Source: Locusta migratoria (taxonomy: Eukaryota; Arthropoda; Insecta; Orthoptera; Acrididae). Taken from it: a stretch of 64,000 nucleotides of DNA. Below are positions 20,717-31,910 of the stretch, in pieces. The stretch spans positions 1-64,000 of the forward strand of contig JAOYRU010000078.1 in the NCBI GenBank assembly GCA_026315105.1, read 5' to 3'. Position numbers and translations under genes: made by a program. Under the pieces are notes generated by a model. It worked only from the letters and a program-made list of their open reading frames with translations, ran no database searches and was not told the origin of the DNA. How positions within the stretch are numbered: the stretch's first letter is position 1; every line of letters starts with the position of its first letter.

Positions 20717-22297
20717 TCAGGTCCCGTCCTCTTCGTCCACAGGCTCCGCCCAGTCCACGCCCGCGAGAGGCGACGACGCCGGTGGGGCCCCCGAAGCCGG
20801 TGCGCTGACGCTCGCGGCAGACGCCATTTCGACGTCCGAGGTGGTTGGCGTCGCAGCGATGTCGGCAGTCGGGCGGGTACGACGTCTGCCGGAGTCGTCA
20901 CCCTCCGCCTTGCGCTTCGAAGACAGAGTCCCCGACGGCGCGACGGGGTCGGTGTCCATAGCGCTTTCGTGCACTGCCGACTTCTTTTCTTGCGCCAAAA
21001 TGTTCTTCAGGTGAAGAACGGTGGCGTCCCGCCTCTCGGTGTCGGTCCGCGCCACGTCCGTCGTCTGCGGTTGCCGCTGGGCGACGCCGGAGGTGGTTGC
21101 GGTCTGCCGCTCAGGGTCCGGCTGGCTGCGCGAGGCGGCCGCCTGCGCACGCGCAGAGGAGCGGTCGCGGCGCCTGGAGCGGGAGCGCGCGCCGCGGTCT
21201 CGGCCGCGGGACTCGCGGTGCCGGGGCGCCCCTTCCTGCTCGGCCGGGGACGGACTGCGGTCGCGGTCTCCCCCGACGGACTCCAGCTGGTCGGAAGACG
21301 AAGTGGAGTCACGGGGCGGCTTGGGCGGCTGGAAGATGTCACGTCCCGAGTCGGTTGGCGCGTCCGCAGCCGCAGGCGCGTCGACTGTCGCATGATCGGT
21401 GGTCGCGGAGGTGGTGGGTTCGGATCCCGTCGCCGAAGCAGACGCGCCAGCGGCGGGTTCCTGCACCGGTTCCGATGTCGTTCCCTGGGCAGTAGAGACG
21501 TCGTCGGGTGCTGAAGGAGAAGACACGTCCGTGGTTCGGTCCGGTTCGTGGCGTTCGGGCAGATCTTCGGCAACCGGTAGCGTATCCATTGCGGCGGAGT
21601 CGTCAGCCGGGGCGGCCCCGTCTTCCGGCTCGCGCTGCGCTGGGACGGGTGGAACGCCGGCCGCCACGAGGGCGTAGCTGCCGGGGGTCTCCCTCGGAAG
21701 CTGTACGGGTTGTTTCCGTGTTGGACACATCTGCCTGTAGTGTCCGACGCCGTTGCAGAAGGAGCATGTCTGCGGTTGACCGCTGTACGACACGAAGGCC
21801 CGGTGTCCGTTGACGAAGACGAAAGACGGGATGTGTTGTTTCACAACCATCTTGACACTTCGGATGCCGTTTTCAACTTGAAGTGCGTACGCGGCCGACC
21901 ATTTTTCCTTCACGACTTGTAACACTGTTCCGTAGGGACTCAGGTGCCTTGAAATGGTGTCATTTCGTATCTCAAACGGAAGATTGAACACGCGCACGTG
22001 GCGAATGCCATAGCCAGCGTGCGTTATTTTCACGGTACTAATATTGCCGTTGAGATGTCGAAATTTCCGTTCGCCGTTCCCTTCATCGACGAGCATCTCG
22101 CACAGGTCGGAATTCTTCATCTTGAGGAACAAAGAATTGATGAAAGTGTCGTACTGAACACCAAGAACTTCGTCTGACGTGAACTTTAAATCTTCTATTA
22201 GCCATCGATGGATCTCATATGCAGTCGGTTTATCCACAGCACGGTCGAAAGAACATTGCACGTTGTTTTCCCTTTCCTCACTATTATCAAATTGCAT
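20717..22297 (-). CDS. ORF1 of retrotransposon 1: RNA-binding gag-like protein
   Basis: A 526-residue protein expected to coat the element RNA. Residues about 98-172 look RRM-like (VRVFNLPFEI, YGTV, EKW, HIPS) and lead into one CCHC knuckle, C178-x2-C-x4-H186-x4-C191. The rest is low complexity: rich in Ala, Pro, Ser and Asp, with an Arg/Ser stretch at about 356-392 and a bipartite basic signal KRK-x7-RRRTR at 461-475 that could send it to the nucleus. It aligns by eye with ORF1 of retrotransposon 2 over the first 200 residues. The C-terminal part is much more GC-rich than the N-terminal part. The start is the first ATG of the open frame, a short distance from the element's 5' end. Confidence 0.88.
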   Translation of the reverse strand: MQFDNSEERENNVQCSFDRAVDKPTAYEIHRWLIEDLKFTSDEVLGVQYDTFINSLFLKMKNSDLCEMLVDEGNGERKFRHLNGNISTVKITHAGYGIRHVRVFNLPFEIRNDTISRHLSPYGTVLQVVKEKWSAAYALQVENGIRSVKMVVKQHIPSFVFVNGHRAFVSYSGQPQTCSFCNGVGHYRQMCPTRKQPVQLPRETPGSYALVAAGVPPVPAQREPEDGAAPADDSAAMDTLPVAEDLPERHEPDRTTDVSSPSAPDDVSTAQGTTSEPVQEPAAGASASATGSEPTTSATTDHATVDAPAAADAPTDSGRDIFQPPKPPRDSTSSSDQLESVGGDRDRSPSPAEQEGAPRHRESRGRDRGARSRSRRRDRSSARAQAAASRSQPDPERQTATTSGVAQRQPQTTDVARTDTERRDATVLHLKNILAQEKKSAVHESAMDTDPVAPSGTLSSKRKAEGDDSGRRRTRPTADIAATPTTSDVEMASAASVSAPASGAPPASSPLAGVDWAEPVDEEDGT

Positions 22298-22417
22298 GGT
22301 TCGAAACTGTTAAATATTTGAAAAACTACGCTTCTAAACACACGCCGCCGCGAGCCCCGCAGCGACGCAAATGTAAACAAACACGAGCGCTCGAGCCGCT
22401 GCCCGGCGGGCAACCTC
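22298..22417 (-). other. 5' leader of retrotransposon 1
   Basis: About 120 bp upstream of ORF1. The first part (22370-22417) is very GC-rich and contains palindromes (gcccggcgggc at 22401-22411; gagcgctc at 22385-22392) that could fold. The exact 5' end is uncertain by a few bases. In this orientation the tRNA-Leu 5' part lies immediately upstream. Confidence 0.6.
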
Positions 22418-22484
22418 TCGAGCCCACGGCTCCGAAGAGACTGGTGCCTTAAACCAGCGCCTTAGACCGCGCGGCCACGCTACC
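22418..22484 (-). pseudogene. 5' part of the broken tRNA-Leu(AAG) of unit 9
   Basis: Holds the acceptor 5' strand, D arm, anticodon arm (AAG), variable arm and the start of the T arm, then runs into retrotransposon 1. Compared with other copies it has three changes, at 22422, 22429 and 22471, while neighbouring tRNA genes have none. The A box region remains but the B box is destroyed. It cannot make a functional tRNA. Confidence 0.88.
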
Positions 22485-22774
22485 AGCGCAGAGATTACGG
22501 CCCTTTCTTTCATATGTTGTTTCTGTATCAGTGAATGGCGTAAGGTCACACAACATTCTTTGGCTGTTGATCCATCACACGTCAAACTTGTATCCCTTTC
22601 GGCTACGGCATAGCTCTCTCGCCGTGTTTCCAAAGTCTCCTTTCCATGCAGCTAATGAAACAGTAGCGGGAACTCGGTACTCATTATTATTTGTACTGCA
22701 GGAGAGAGCACACATATTTGAAAATTATTAACTACTAAAAGTCGAATTCAGAGTGGTGCGAAAAATTTGAAAGC

Positions 22775-22846
22775 TGCCGTGACCAGGATTCGAACCTGGG
22801 TTATTGCGGCCACAACGCAATGTCCTAACCACTAGACGATCACGGC
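22775..22846 (-). tRNA. tRNA-His(GTG), unit 10
   Basis: Reads the same as the unit 1 gene. Confidence 0.97.
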
Positions 22847-23232
22847 TACGATTCCAACGAGTCTCTGATCGTCTTGTTCTGCAAGTTCGTACTACTTGGC
22901 GAAACGCAGAAGCAAAACGATAGCCGTTCATCGTCCCTTAGACAACGTGTGCACACCACAAAATCATGTACCTACGCTGATAGCCCGCTAATCTGCGTAC
23001 TACGTGTGCAGTTACTTTCTTTTTCGGCGTTCACGTCCATCGCGGCTGCTTGGAGACCACCTCGTTTGCACTTTCGTGTTTCGACAACGTTGCTCCTTAA
23101 CAAATGGGCAAAGAACCCAAGTCCCTAGGTGCTGTCATCTTGTATCAACAACCGATATTTACTGTAACTTTCCACGAGCGTCTGGCGAGTAACGGTAAGA
23201 CAATTGGCATAAGAGAAACACCAAAACAAACA

Positions 23233-23304
23233 TTCCGGTGCCGGGAATCTAACCCGGGCCTCCTGGGTGAAAGCCAGGGATCATAGCCACTAGACCACAC
23301 CGGA
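23233..23304 (-). tRNA. tRNA-Glu(TTC), unit 10, double variant
   Basis: Carries C56 to A (plus-strand t at 23250) and a second change in the D arm (plus-strand a at 23283, G to T around position 22 in the tRNA). The only Glu copy with two hits, so probably a non-functional gene. It lies in the first unit beyond retrotransposon 1. Confidence 0.9.
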
Positions 23305-23636
23305 CTACAAAGAGAAAGCCAACTGCTATGCTGAATGCACACCCACACGCTTCCTCACTGATTATTCACATTCGAAGAAAGGTATGTCCATGACTTATTT
23401 CGTAATGACGATCGCCAGCAATAACGAAGCTCACAAAACTCACGAAAGAAACAGCTGATTACAACATAATGCTCGTTGTTATGTGCATCGTCTAACAGTG
23501 TAGCGCGCACTCGTTGCCACCTAAGTGACACGTGTCTCTGCCTTTGCTCTCCTTACTGCAGAGCGCCATTTTATAAAAGGGGAAAAAATCGGGTTTCTGC
23601 ACTGCCCACCAGAATTCGACAGAGGAAGAAAACAGA

Positions 23637-23718
23637 TGGCAGCGGTGGGATTCGAACCCACGCCTCCGAGGAGACTGGTACCTGAAACCAGCGCCTTAGA
23701 CCGCTCGGCCACGCTACC
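23637..23718 (-). tRNA. tRNA-Leu(CAG), unit 10
   Basis: Reads the same as the unit 1 gene. Confidence 0.97.
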
Positions 23719-24288
23719 TTGCGTGCACGGACGGCATGTGTGTTGTCTCGTTGCAGACGACACCACACCGTCTTGGCTTAAAAGACGTGCGTGCGTGCGT
23801 GCGGCGGCGGCGACGACGACGTTTTAAATCATAGACACTAAGTGTGTATAATTTGCCGTTTTCAAACAGTCCTATTTCTTTCGAGTTGTCTACCATTCAC
23901 CTGCGATTATCAATTTACATTCCGTAATTAGTAAGGGTGGTGTGTTTTCGCAAAATTGTCATTGACACTGTGCAATTCGGCAGATTTTTCCACGTTAGGT
24001 GAGTAGTGCCTCACACTTCACCACATGCATAGCGACACTTCGCTACTAGTCTGACATTACGTCTGATTGCTTCGAAAATCACGAAATGTAAGGGTGCGGC
24101 TCTAGCTGGGAGCATTTCGCGAGTACCTGAGTGCTAATGTATGTCCAAATTGCTGTAGTGACGTTCACGCGTGAGCATTCTTGTACAATCAGCTGTGCTA
24201 AAACGCATGTGGCAGCTTTCTTTCTTTCTCCTAATTTTTTTTCCTCCTCCGGAAAAAAAAAAGAAAAGACAAAATGAGAGTGCAAAAT

Positions 24289-24370
24289 TGGCAGCGGTGG
24301 GATTCGAACCCACGCCTCCGAAGAGACTGGTGCCTTAAACCAGCGCCTTAGACCGCTCGGCCACGCTACC
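24289..24370 (-). tRNA. tRNA-Leu(AAG), unit 10
   Basis: Reads the same as the unit 1 gene; the A run just beyond has ten bases. Confidence 0.97.
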
Positions 24371-24660
24371 AGCGCAGAGATTACGGCCCTTTCTTTCATA
24401 TGTTGTTTCTGTATCAGTGAATGGCGTAAGGTCACACAACATTCTTTGGCTGTTGATCCATCACACGTCAAACTTGTATCCCTTTCGGCTACGGCATAGC
24501 TCTCTCGCCGTGTTTCCAAAGTCTCCTTTCCATGCAGCTAATGAAACAGTAGCGGGAACTCGGTACTCATTATTATTTGTACTGCAGGAGAGAGCACACA
24601 TATTTGAAAATTATTAACTACTAAAAGTCGAATTCAGAGTGGTGCGAAAAATTTGAAAGC

Positions 24661-24732
24661 TGCCGTGACCAGGATTCGAACCTGGGTTATTGCGGCCACA
24701 ACGCAATGTCCTAACCACTAGACGATCACGGC
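24661..24732 (-). tRNA. tRNA-His(GTG), unit 11
   Basis: Reads the same as the unit 1 gene. Confidence 0.97.
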
Positions 24733-25118
24733 TACGATTCCAACGAGTCTCTGATCGTCTTGTTCTGCAAGTTCGTACTACTTGGCGAAACGCAGAAGCA
24801 AAACGATAGCCGTTCATCGTCCCTTAGACAACGTGTGCACACCACAAAATCATGTACCTACGCTGATAGCCCGCTAATCTGCGTACTACGTGTGCAGTTA
24901 CTTTCTTTTTCGGCGTTCACGTCCATCGCGGCTGCTTGGAGACCACCTCGTTTGCACTTTCGTGTTTCGACAACGTTGCTCCTTAACAAATGGGCAAAGA
25001 ACCCAAGTCCCTAGGTGCTGTCATCTTGTATCAACAACCGATATTTACTGTAACTTTCCACGAGCGTCTGGCGAGTAACGGTAAGACAATTGGCATAAGA
25101 GAAACACCAAAACAAACA

Positions 25119-25190
25119 TTCCGGTGCCGGGAATCGAACCCGGGCCTCCTGGGTGAAAGCCAGGGATCCTAGCCACTAGACCACACCGGA
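25119..25190 (-). tRNA. tRNA-Glu(TTC), unit 11
   Basis: Normal C56 form. Confidence 0.97.
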
Positions 25191-25522
25191 CTACAAAGAG
25201 AAAGCCAACTGCTATGCTGAATGCACACCCACACGCTTCCTCACTGATTATTCACATTCGAAGAAAGGTATGTCCATGACTTATTTCGTAATGACGATCG
25301 CCAGCAATAACGAAGCTCACAAAACTCACGAAAGAAACAGCTGATTACAACATAATGCTCGTTGTTATGTGCATCGTCTAACAGTGTAGCGCGCACTCGT
25401 TGCCACCTAAGTGACACGTGTCTCTGCCTTTGCTCTCCTTACTGCAGAGCGCCATTTTATAAAAGGGGAAAAAATCGGGTTTCTGCACTGCCCACCAGAA
25501 TTCGACAGAGGAAGAAAACAGA

Positions 25523-25604
25523 TGGCAGCGGTGGGATTCGAACCCACGCCTCCGAGGAGACTGGTACCTGAAACCAGCGCCTTAGACCGCTCGGCCACGC
25601 TACC
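25523..25604 (-). tRNA. tRNA-Leu(CAG), unit 11
   Basis: Reads the same as the unit 1 gene. Confidence 0.97.
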
Positions 25605-26173
25605 TTGCGTGCACGGACGGCATGTGTGTTGTCTCGTTGCAGACGACACCACACCGTCTTGGCTTAAAAGACGTGCGTGCGTGCGTGCGGCGGCGGCGAC
25701 GACGACGTTTTAAATCATAGACACTAAGTGTGTATAATTTGCCGTTTTCAAACAGTCCTATTTCTTTCGAGTTGTCTACCATTCACCTGCGATTATCAAT
25801 TTACATTCCGTAATTAGTAAGGGTGGTGTGTTTTCGCAAAATTGTCATTGACACTGTGCAATTCGGCAGATTTTTCCACGTTAGGTGAGTAGTGCCTCAC
25901 ACTTCACCACATGCATAGCGACACTTCGCTACTAGTCTGACATTACGTCTGATTGCTTCGAAAATCACGAAATGTAAGGGTGCGGCTCTAGCTGGGAGCA
26001 TTTCGCGAGTACCTGAGTGCTAATGTATGTCCAAATTGCTGTAGTGACGTTCACGCGTGAGCATTCTTGTACAATCAGCTGTGCTAAAACGCATGTGGCA
26101 GCTTTCTTTCTTTCTCCTAATTTTTTTTCCTCCTCCGGAAAAAAAAAGAAAAGACAAAATGAGAGTGCAAAAT

Positions 26174-26255
26174 TGGCAGCGGTGGGATTCGAACCCACGC
26201 CTCCGAAGAGACTGGTGCCTTAAACCAGCGCCTTAGACCGCTCGGCCACGCTACC
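26174..26255 (-). tRNA. tRNA-Leu(AAG), unit 11
   Basis: Reads the same as the unit 1 gene. Confidence 0.97.
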
Positions 26256-26545
26256 AGCGCAGAGATTACGGCCCTTTCTTTCATATGTTGTTTCTGTATC
26301 AGTGAATGGCGTAAGGTCACACAACATTCTTTGGCTGTTGATCCATCACACGTCAAACTTGTATCCCTTTCGGCTACGGCATAGCTCTCTCGCCGTGTTT
26401 CCAAAGTCTCCTTTCCATGCAGCTAATGAAACAGTAGCGGGAACTCGGTACTCATTATTATTTGTACTGCAGGAGAGAGCACACATATTTGAAAATTATT
26501 AACTACTAAAAGTCGAATTCAGAGTGGTGCGAAAAATTTGAAAGC

Positions 26546-26617
26546 TGCCGTGACCAGGATTCGAACCTGGGTTATTGCGGCCACAACGCAATGTCCTAAC
26601 CACTAGACGATCACGGC
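26546..26617 (-). tRNA. tRNA-His(GTG), unit 12
   Basis: Reads the same as the unit 1 gene. Confidence 0.97.
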
Positions 26618-27003
26618 TACGATTCCAACGAGTCTCTGATCGTCTTGTTCTGCAAGTTCGTACTACTTGGCGAAACGCAGAAGCAAAACGATAGCCGTTC
26701 ATCGTCCCTTAGACAACGTGTGCACACCACAAAATCATGTACCTACGCTGATAGCCCGCTAATCTGCGTACTACGTGTGCAGTTACTTTCTTTTTCGGCG
26801 TTCACGTCCATCGCGGCTGCTTGGAGACCACCTCGTTTGCACTTTCGTGTTTCGACAACGTTGCTCCTTAACAAATGGGCAAAGAACCCAAGTCCCTAGG
26901 TGCTGTCATCTTGTATCAACAACCGATATTTACTGTAACTTTCCACGAGCGTCTGGCGAGTAACGGTAAGACAATTGGCATAAGAGAAACACCAAAACAA
27001 ACA

Positions 27004-27075
27004 TTCCGGTGCCGGGAATCGAACCCGGGCCTCCTGGGTGAAAGCCAGGGATCCTAGCCACTAGACCACACCGGA
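27004..27075 (-). tRNA. tRNA-Glu(TTC), unit 12
   Basis: Normal C56 form. Confidence 0.97.
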
Positions 27076-27407
27076 CTACAAAGAGAAAGCCAACTGCTAT
27101 GCTGAATGCACACCCACACGCTTCCTCACTGATTATTCACATTCGAAGAAAGGTATGTCCATGACTTATTTCGTAATGACGATCGCCAGCAATAACGAAG
27201 CTCACAAAACTCACGAAAGAAACAGCTGATTACAACATAATGCTCGTTGTTATGTGCATCGTCTAACAGTGTAGCGCGCACTCGTTGCCACCTAAGTGAC
27301 ACGTGTCTCTGCCTTTGCTCTCCTTACTGCAGAGCGCCATTTTATAAAAGGGGAAAAAATCGGGTTTCTGCACTGCCCACCAGAATTCGACAGAGGAAGA
27401 AAACAGA

Positions 27408-27489
27408 TGGCAGCGGTGGGATTCGAACCCACGCCTCCGAGGAGACTGGTACCTGAAACCAGCGCCTTAGACCGCTCGGCCACGCTACC
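27408..27489 (-). tRNA. tRNA-Leu(CAG), unit 12
   Basis: Reads the same as the unit 1 gene. Confidence 0.97.
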
Positions 27490-28058
27490 TTGCGTGCACG
27501 GACGGCATGTGTGTTGTCTCGTTGCAGACGACACCACACCGTCTTGGCTTAAAAGACGTGCGTGCGTGCGTGCGGCGGCGGCGACGACGACGTTTTAAAT
27601 CATAGACACTAAGTGTGTATAATTTGCCGTTTTCAAACAGTCCTATTTCTTTCGAGTTGTCTACCATTCACCTGCGATTATCAATTTACATTCCGTAATT
27701 AGTAAGGGTGGTGTGTTTTCGCAAAATTGTCATTGACACTGTGCAATTCGGCAGATTTTTCCACGTTAGGTGAGTAGTGCCTCACACTTCACCACATGCA
27801 TAGCGACACTTCGCTACTAGTCTGACATTACGTCTGATTGCTTCGAAAATCACGAAATGTAAGGGTGCGGCTCTAGCTGGGAGCATTTCGCGAGTACCTG
27901 AGTGCTAATGTATGTCCAAATTGCTGTAGTGACGTTCACGCGTGAGCATTCTTGTACAATCAGCTGTGCTAAAACGCATGTGGCAGCTTTCTTTCTTTCT
28001 CCTAATTTTTTTTCCTCCTCCGGAAAAAAAAAGAAAAGACAAAATGAGAGTGCAAAAT

Positions 28059-28140
28059 TGGCAGCGGTGGGATTCGAACCCACGCCTCCGAAGAGACTGG
28101 TGCCTTAAACCAGCGCCTTAGACCGCTCGGCCACGCTACC
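28059..28140 (-). tRNA. tRNA-Leu(AAG), unit 12
   Basis: Reads the same as the unit 1 gene. Confidence 0.97.
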
Positions 28141-28430
28141 AGCGCAGAGATTACGGCCCTTTCTTTCATATGTTGTTTCTGTATCAGTGAATGGCGTAAG
28201 GTCACACAACATTCTTTGGCTGTTGATCCATCACACGTCAAACTTGTATCCCTTTCGGCTACGGCATAGCTCTCTCGCCGTGTTTCCAAAGTCTCCTTTC
28301 CATGCAGCTAATGAAACAGTAGCGGGAACTCGGTACTCATTATTATTTGTACTGCAGGAGAGAGCACACATATTTGAAAATTATTAACTACTAAAAGTCG
28401 AATTCAGAGTGGTGCGAAAAATTTGAAAGC

Positions 28431-28502
28431 TGCCGTGACCAGGATTCGAACCTGGGTTATTGCGGCCACAACGCAATGTCCTAACCACTAGACGATCACG
28501 GC
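28431..28502 (-). tRNA. tRNA-His(GTG), unit 13
   Basis: Reads the same as the unit 1 gene. Confidence 0.97.
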
Positions 28503-28888
28503 TACGATTCCAACGAGTCTCTGATCGTCTTGTTCTGCAAGTTCGTACTACTTGGCGAAACGCAGAAGCAAAACGATAGCCGTTCATCGTCCCTTAGACA
28601 ACGTGTGCACACCACAAAATCATGTACCTACGCTGATAGCCCGCTAATCTGCGTACTACGTGTGCAGTTACTTTCTTTTTCGGCGTTCACGTCCATCGCG
28701 GCTGCTTGGAGACCACCTCGTTTGCACTTTCGTGTTTCGACAACGTTGCTCCTTAACAAATGGGCAAAGAACCCAAGTCCCTAGGTGCTGTCATCTTGTA
28801 TCAACAACCGATATTTACTGTAACTTTCCACGAGCGTCTGGCGAGTAACGGTAAGACAATTGGCATAAGAGAAACACCAAAACAAACA

Positions 28889-28960
28889 TTCCGGTGCCGG
28901 GAATCGAACCCGGGCCTCCTGGGTGAAAGCCAGGGATCCTAGCCACTAGACCACACCGGA
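28889..28960 (-). tRNA. tRNA-Glu(TTC), unit 13
   Basis: Normal C56 form. Confidence 0.97.
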
Positions 28961-29292
28961 CTACAAAGAGAAAGCCAACTGCTATGCTGAATGCACACCC
29001 ACACGCTTCCTCACTGATTATTCACATTCGAAGAAAGGTATGTCCATGACTTATTTCGTAATGACGATCGCCAGCAATAACGAAGCTCACAAAACTCACG
29101 AAAGAAACAGCTGATTACAACATAATGCTCGTTGTTATGTGCATCGTCTAACAGTGTAGCGCGCACTCGTTGCCACCTAAGTGACACGTGTCTCTGCCTT
29201 TGCTCTCCTTACTGCAGAGCGCCATTTTATAAAAGGGGAAAAAATCGGGTTTCTGCACTGCCCACCAGAATTCGACAGAGGAAGAAAACAGA

Positions 29293-29374
29293 TGGCAGCG
29301 GTGGGATTCGAACCCACGCCTCCGAGGAGACTGGTACCTGAAACCAGCGCCTTAGACCGCTCGGCCACGCTACC
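29293..29374 (-). tRNA. tRNA-Leu(CAG), unit 13
   Basis: Reads the same as the unit 1 gene. Confidence 0.97.
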
Positions 29375-29943
29375 TTGCGTGCACGGACGGCATGTGTGTT
29401 GTCTCGTTGCAGACGACACCACACCGTCTTGGCTTAAAAGACGTGCGTGCGTGCGTGCGGCGGCGGCGACGACGACGTTTTAAATCATAGACACTAAGTG
29501 TGTATAATTTGCCGTTTTCAAACAGTCCTATTTCTTTCGAGTTGTCTACCATTCACCTGCGATTATCAATTTACATTCCGTAATTAGTAAGGGTGGTGTG
29601 TTTTCGCAAAATTGTCATTGACACTGTGCAATTCGGCAGATTTTTCCACGTTAGGTGAGTAGTGCCTCACACTTCACCACATGCATAGCGACACTTCGCT
29701 ACTAGTCTGACATTACGTCTGATTGCTTCGAAAATCACGAAATGTAAGGGTGCGGCTCTAGCTGGGAGCATTTCGCGAGTACCTGAGTGCTAATGTATGT
29801 CCAAATTGCTGTAGTGACGTTCACGCGTGAGCATTCTTGTACAATCAGCTGTGCTAAAACGCATGTGGCAGCTTTCTTTCTTTCTCCTAATTTTTTTTCC
29901 TCCTCCGGAAAAAAAAAGAAAAGACAAAATGAGAGTGCAAAAT

Positions 29944-30025
29944 TGGCAGCGGTGGGATTCGAACCCACGCCTCCGAAGAGACTGGTGCCTTAAACCAGCG
30001 CCTTAGACCGCTCGGCCACGCTACC
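29944..30025 (-). tRNA. tRNA-Leu(AAG), unit 13
   Basis: Reads the same as the unit 1 gene. Confidence 0.97.
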
Positions 30026-30315
30026 AGCGCAGAGATTACGGCCCTTTCTTTCATATGTTGTTTCTGTATCAGTGAATGGCGTAAGGTCACACAACATTCT
30101 TTGGCTGTTGATCCATCACACGTCAAACTTGTATCCCTTTCGGCTACGGCATAGCTCTCTCGCCGTGTTTCCAAAGTCTCCTTTCCATGCAGCTAACGAA
30201 ACAGTAGCGGGAACTCGGTACTCATTATTATTTGTACTGCAGGAGAGAGCACACATATTTGAAAATTATTAACTACTAAAAGTCGAATTCAGAGTGGTGC
30301 GAAAAATTTGAAAGC

Positions 30316-30387
30316 TGCCGTGACCAGGATTCGAACCTGGGTTATTGCGGCCACAACGCAATGTCCTAACCACTAGACGATCACGGC
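30316..30387 (-). tRNA. tRNA-His(GTG), unit 14
   Basis: Reads the same as the unit 1 gene; the spacer beside it has a private t-to-c change near 30197. Confidence 0.97.
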
Positions 30388-30773
30388 TACGATTCCAACG
30401 AGTCTCTGATCGTCTTGTTCTGCAAGTTCGTACTACTTGGCGAAACGCAGAAGCAAAACGATAGCCGTTCATCGTCCCTTAGACAACGTGTGCACACCAC
30501 AAAATCATGTACCTACGCTGATAGCCCGCTAATCTGCGTACTACGTGTGCAGTTACTTTCTTTTTCGGCGTTCACGTCCATCGCGGCTGCTTGGAGACCA
30601 CCTCGTTTGCACTTTCGTGTTTCGACAACGTTGCTCCTTAACAAATGGGCAAAGAACCCAAGTCCCTAGGTGCTGTCATCTTGTATCAACAACCGATATT
30701 TACTGTAACTTTCCACGAGCGTCTGGCGAGTAACGGTAAGACAATTGGCATAAGAGAAACACCAAAACAAACA

Positions 30774-30845
30774 TTCCGGTGCCGGGAATCTAACCCGGGC
30801 CTCCTGGGTGAAAGCCAGGGATCCTAGCCACTAGACCACACCGGA
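30774..30845 (-). tRNA. tRNA-Glu(TTC), unit 14, C56A variant
   Basis: Plus-strand t at 30791 gives A56 in the T loop and breaks the B box. Confidence 0.93.
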
Positions 30846-31177
30846 CTACAAAGAGAAAGCCAACTGCTATGCTGAATGCACACCCACACGCTTCCTCACT
30901 GATTATTCACATTCGAAGAAAGGTATGTCCATGACTTATTTCGTAATGACGATCGCCAGCAATAACGAAGCTCACAAAACTCACGAAAGAAACAGCTGAT
31001 TACAACATAATGCTCGTTGTTATGTGCATCGTCTAACAGTGTAGCGCGCACTCGTTGCCACCTAAGTGACACGTGTCTCTGCCTTTGCTCTCCTTACTGC
31101 AGAGCGCCATTTTATAAAAGGGGAAAAAATCGGGTTTCTGCACTGCCCACCAGAATTCGACAGAGGAAGAAAACAGA

Positions 31178-31259
31178 TGGCAGCGGTGGGATTCGAACCC
31201 ACGCCTCCGAGGAGACTGGTACCTGAAACCAGCGCCTTAGACCGCTCGGCCACGCTACC
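31178..31259 (-). tRNA. tRNA-Leu(CAG), unit 14
   Basis: Reads the same as the unit 1 gene. Confidence 0.97.
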
Positions 31260-31828
31260 TTGCGTGCACGGACGGCATGTGTGTTGTCTCGTTGCAGACG
31301 ACACCACACCGTCTTGGCTTAAAAGACGTGCGTGCGTGCGTGCGGCGGCGGCGACGACGACGTTTTAAATCATAGACACTAAGTGTGTATAATTTGCCGT
31401 TTTCAAACAGTCCTATTTCTTTCGAGTTGTCTACCATTCACCTGCGATTATCAATTTACATTCCGTAATTAGTAAGGGTGGTGTGTTTTCGCAAAATTGT
31501 CATTGACACTGTGCAATTCGGCAGATTTTTCCACGTTAGGTGAGTAGTGCCTCACACTTCACCACATGCATAGCGACACTTCGCTACTAGTCTGACATTA
31601 CGTCTGATTGCTTCGAAAATCACGAAATGTAAGGGTGCGGCTCTAGCTGGGAGCATTTCGCGAGTACCTGAGTGCTAATGTATGTCCAAATTGCTGTAGT
31701 GACGTTCACGCGTGAGCATTCTTGTACAATCAGCTGTGCTAAAACGCATGTGGCAGCTTTCTTTCTTTCTCCTAATTTTTTTTCCTCCTCCGGAAAAAAA
31801 AAGAAAAGACAAAATGAGAGTGCAAAAT

Positions 31829-31910
31829 TGGCAGCGGTGGGATTCGAACCCACGCCTCCGAAGAGACTGGTGCCTTAAACCAGCGCCTTAGACCGCTCGG
31901 CCACGCTACC
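31829..31910 (-). tRNA. tRNA-Leu(AAG), unit 14
   Basis: Reads the same as the unit 1 gene. Confidence 0.97.

Larger units (their letters stand above)
16808..22417 (-). mobile_element. Retrotransposon 1: Tx1-like LINE in tRNA-Leu(AAG) of unit 9
   Basis: A complete non-LTR retrotransposon on the minus strand. From its 5' end it has a GC-rich leader of about 120 bp, ORF1 (20717-22297), a 79-bp gap, ORF2 (17280-20636), a 3' UTR of about 290 bp and a poly(A) tract. There are no long terminal repeats. The 3' junction falls six bases inside the acceptor strand of the tRNA gene. At the 5' side the tRNA resumes at about 22418, so some 8 bp of target are missing and no target-site duplication is seen there. 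Between the element's own poly(A) and the tRNA lie a 94-bp copy of downstream flank and a second poly(A). Both frames are open, so it may be recent and able to move. Clade call rests on ORF2 motifs. Confidence 0.9.

Noticed and set aside
18007..21813. Long plus-strand and alternate-frame open frames inside ORF1 and ORF2 of retrotransposon 1
   Set aside because: High GC content keeps stop codons rare; none shows a domain, whereas the minus-strand frames have complete endonuclease, RT and zinc motifs.
16808..22417. LTR retrotransposon or retrovirus
   Set aside because: No terminal repeats, protease, RNase H or integrase; the endonuclease is APE type and the element ends in poly(A).
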